From NCBI RefSeq assembly GCF_900143515.1, contig NZ_FSQT01000001.1, positions 2,232,001-2,296,000 on the forward strand: a stretch of DNA of 64,000 bases, given 5' to 3'. Origin of the DNA: Micromonospora cremea. GTDB lineage: Bacteria; Actinomycetota; Actinomycetes; Mycobacteriales; Micromonosporaceae. The translations under genes were made by a program, and so were the position numbers. This document shows, one piece after another, positions 62,462 to 64,000 of the stretch. A model generated the notes under the pieces. The model searched no databases, had not been told where the DNA came from, and saw only the letters and a program-made list of their open reading frames with translations. Positions within the stretch are counted from its first letter, which is position 1, and every line of letters begins with the position of its first letter.

Positions 62462-62493
62462 GTCGGGGGCGGGCCCGTTGGCCCGCCCCCGAC
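62462..62493 (+). terminator. Terminator of the TetR-exporter unit
   Basis: Fourteen-base arms (GTCGGGGGCGGGCC and its complement) with a CGTT loop lie 14 bases after the exporter stop. Confidence 0.88.
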
Positions 62494-62580
62494 CTGCGCC
62501 CACCGACGGACCGGCGGGGGCACTCCCTGCCGCCTCTGAGAGTCCGCGGAGGGCCGGTCACGGACGGCACCCGCACCGAA

Positions 62581-62628
62581 GAGCCCCATACCTCAGAGTC
62601 ATGTCTATGCCTCAGAGGTATGGGGCTC
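62581..62628. promoter_or_regulatory. Long inverted repeat upstream of the OFA transporter
   Basis: Fourteen-base perfect arms (GAGCCCCATACCTC and its complement) enclose a 20-base loop. The octamer CCTCAGAG occurs twice as a direct repeat (62591-62598 and 62610-62617). It lacks a T-run and lies about 130 bases beyond the exporter terminator, so it is more likely an RNA switch-like stem or a multi-site operator than a simple terminator. Confidence 0.6.
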
Positions 62629-62716
62629 AGGCCAACTCCCCCGGCACGGCTCGGGTCGCGGCCCGCGTTTTTCGGTAATGACAAGCTGCGAACCAGTTGC
62701 CACGTAACGTGAGGTG

Positions 62717-62734
62717 CAGCCGGTCAACCGGCTG
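62717..62734. promoter_or_regulatory. CAGCCGGT-CA-ACCGGCTG dyad
   Basis: Eight-base perfect arms with a two-base centre make an 18-base dyad about 190 bases upstream of the transporter start. It is consistent with an operator for an unidentified regulator. Confidence 0.45.
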
Positions 62735-62922
62735 ACGCCAGACGTGCGACGGGCCGCCACTGTGGCGGCGCCGCTCGGCCGACTGCCGGGAGTCCGGCGA
62801 GATTCCCCGACCCGGCGTGATCCGGGTATGCGCGAATTCTGCCCAGTGGGCGCTGTGACGGTGCGAGGCTTCGGCCAGTTCTGCGCCGCCGCCGGCCCAC
62901 ACAGCCGCAGGAGGTGCGGACG

Positions 62923-64000
62923 ATGCCCATGCTTTCGGTCTTCGATCCTCGGCACACCGTCGCTCCGCCGGGGTACAGCCGCTGGCTCATCCCGACCGCG
63001 GCGCTGGCCGTGCACGTCTGCATCGGCCAGGTCTACGCGACGAGCGTCTACAAGAACTCCCTCATCGCGCACTTCGACACCAGCCAGACGGCGATCGGGG
63101 CGATCTTCAGCATCGCCATCGTCATGCTGGGTTCGTCCGCCGCCGTGGGTGGCAGGTGGGTGGAGCGGAACGGACCGCGCCGGGCGATGTTCGTCTCGGC
63201 CTGCTTCTGGGCCACCGGGTTCCTTGTCGGCGCGCTCGGCATCGCGACCCATCAACTCTGGCTCCTCTACCTCGGGTACGGCGTCATCGGCGGCATCGGG
63301 CTCGGCATCGGCTACATCTCGCCGGTCTCCACGCTGATCAAGTGGTTCCCGGACCGGCCCGGCCTCGCCACCGGGCTGGCCATCATGGGTTTCGGCGGCG
63401 GAGCACTGGTCGCCGGCCCGCTCGCCCGCCAACTGCTCTCCCTCTACGACCCGGACTACAACCCCGCCAACCCGGCCGCAGTGGCGTCGGGACATGCCCT
63501 GGTGGCACTCTTCGTCACGTTCGCCATCGGATACTTCGTGATCATGATGTTCGGGCCGTTCAACGTCCGCGTCCCCGCGCCGGACTGGCGGCCCGCCGGG
63601 TTCGACCCCGCGCGCGTCGCCAGCCGGCCGCTGGTGACACGGGCGAGCGTGTCCGCGTCGAACGCCGTACGCACCCGTTCGTTCTGGCTGCTGTGGATCG
63701 TGCTGTTCTGCAACGTCACCGCGGGCATCGGCATCCTGGAACAGGCCAGCCCAATGATCCAGGACTTCTTCCGGGACAACGGGGTCAGCGCCGTCTCGGT
63801 GTCGGCGGCGGCCGGTTTCGTGGGAGTGCTGTCGCTGTTCAACATGGCCGGGCGTTTCGTCTGGTCGACGACCTCCGACCTCATCGGCCGCAAGCCCATC
63901 TACATGGTCTACCTCGGCGTCGGCATGGTGCTCTACGCGCTGCTCGCCGTGGCCGGCCACGCCGCGACGGCGGTCTTCGTGCTGATCGCCGCCGCCATCA
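62923..64000 (+). CDS. OFA-family MFS transporter (oxalate/formate antiporter-like), partial
   Basis: The open frame starts at an ATG with CAGGAGG eight bases upstream and runs off the window end after about 359 codons. It begins with a short hydrophilic stretch, then WLIPTAALAVHVCIGQVYATSVYKNSL, typical of the OFA group, and later LGIGYISPVSTLIKWFPDRPGLATGLAIMGFGGGALVAGPLA, the family signature before the sixth helix. A central loop and at least three further helices follow. These carriers move small carboxylates; the substrate is unknown. Confidence 0.9.
   Translation, partial: MPMLSVFDPRHTVAPPGYSRWLIPTAALAVHVCIGQVYATSVYKNSLIAHFDTSQTAIGAIFSIAIVMLGSSAAVGGRWVERNGPRRAMFVSACFWATGFLVGALGIATHQLWLLYLGYGVIGGIGLGIGYISPVSTLIKWFPDRPGLATGLAIMGFGGGALVAGPLARQLLSLYDPDYNPANPAAVASGHALVALFVTFAIGYFVIMMFGPFNVRVPAPDWRPAGFDPARVASRPLVTRASVSASNAVRTRSFWLLWIVLFCNVTAGIGILEQASPMIQDFFRDNGVSAVSVSAAAGFVGVLSLFNMAGRFVWSTTSDLIGRKPIYMVYLGVGMVLYALLAVAGHAATAVFVLIAAAI

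Larger units (their letters stand above)
62494..62922. other. Intergenic region upstream of the OFA-family transporter
   Basis: No gene is supported in these 429 bases. They contain two separate dyads, described below, and lead to AGGAGG just before the transporter start. Short open frames here lack ribosome sites and family features. Confidence 0.6.

Overview
The window is very GC-rich, densely packed actinobacterial chromosome. Gene content points to the Micromonosporaceae, probably Micromonospora or a close relative: paired LacI/glycoside hydrolase loci, large LuxR-type ATPase regulators, a DUF664 DinB protein, an F420-type LLM oxidoreductase, an AfsQ1/AfsQ2-like two-component system, and many GTG starts and ATGA/GTGA overlaps. 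I recognise no tRNA, rRNA, CRISPR array, transposase, prophage or NRPS/PKS gene.

Region 1 (1-17.8 kb). After the end of a histidine kinase with its NarL-type regulator and a SthA-like transhydrogenase comes a carbohydrate-uptake regulon in two halves. The first half is a LacI regulator followed by two tandem GH39-like enzymes and a GH13 enzyme. The second half is a paralogous LacI heading an Opp/Dpp-type ABC transporter operon, with a divergent GH35 beta-galactosidase. All three promoter regions carry a palindrome centred on AACCGGTT, so the two repressors probably cross-regulate one regulon.

Region 2 (17.9-30.7 kb). A large LuxR-type regulator is followed by a small protein and three secreted lipoproteins of unknown role. 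Next is a deletion scar where the 3' ends of a GH10 xylanase and a CE7 acetylxylan esterase are joined back to back. Then come a secreted HAF-repeat protein, an acyl-CoA dehydrogenase, a second large LuxR regulator with a degenerate Walker A, and a DinB protein.

Region 3 (30.7-42.9 kb). This holds a TetR/SDR pair and a complete branched-chain amino-acid-type ABC transporter operon. A second scar of the same kind joins a PET-hydrolase-like lipase fragment to a frameshifted large-subunit catalase fragment. A NUDIX hydrolase, a Ser/Thr kinase with an extracellular ricin-type lectin domain, and an LLM oxidoreductase follow.

Region 4 (43-50.2 kb). An overlapping operon encodes a membrane acyltransferase, an alanine/serine racemase and a D-Ala-D-X ligase. 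It looks like an unfused VanT plus a VanC/VanG-type ligase and runs convergently into an AfsQ1/AfsQ2-like two-component system with its GerMN-type lipoprotein. A PAP2 phosphatase lies beside it.

Region 5 (50.2-64 kb). A 1470-residue secreted subtilisin with Kelch repeats is flanked by two paralogous winged-helix regulators. Then come an AurF-like diiron oxygenase divergent from a TetR-DUF4873-SDR-alpha/beta-hydrolase operon, a TetR with a DHA2 exporter, and an OFA-family MFS transporter cut by the window end.
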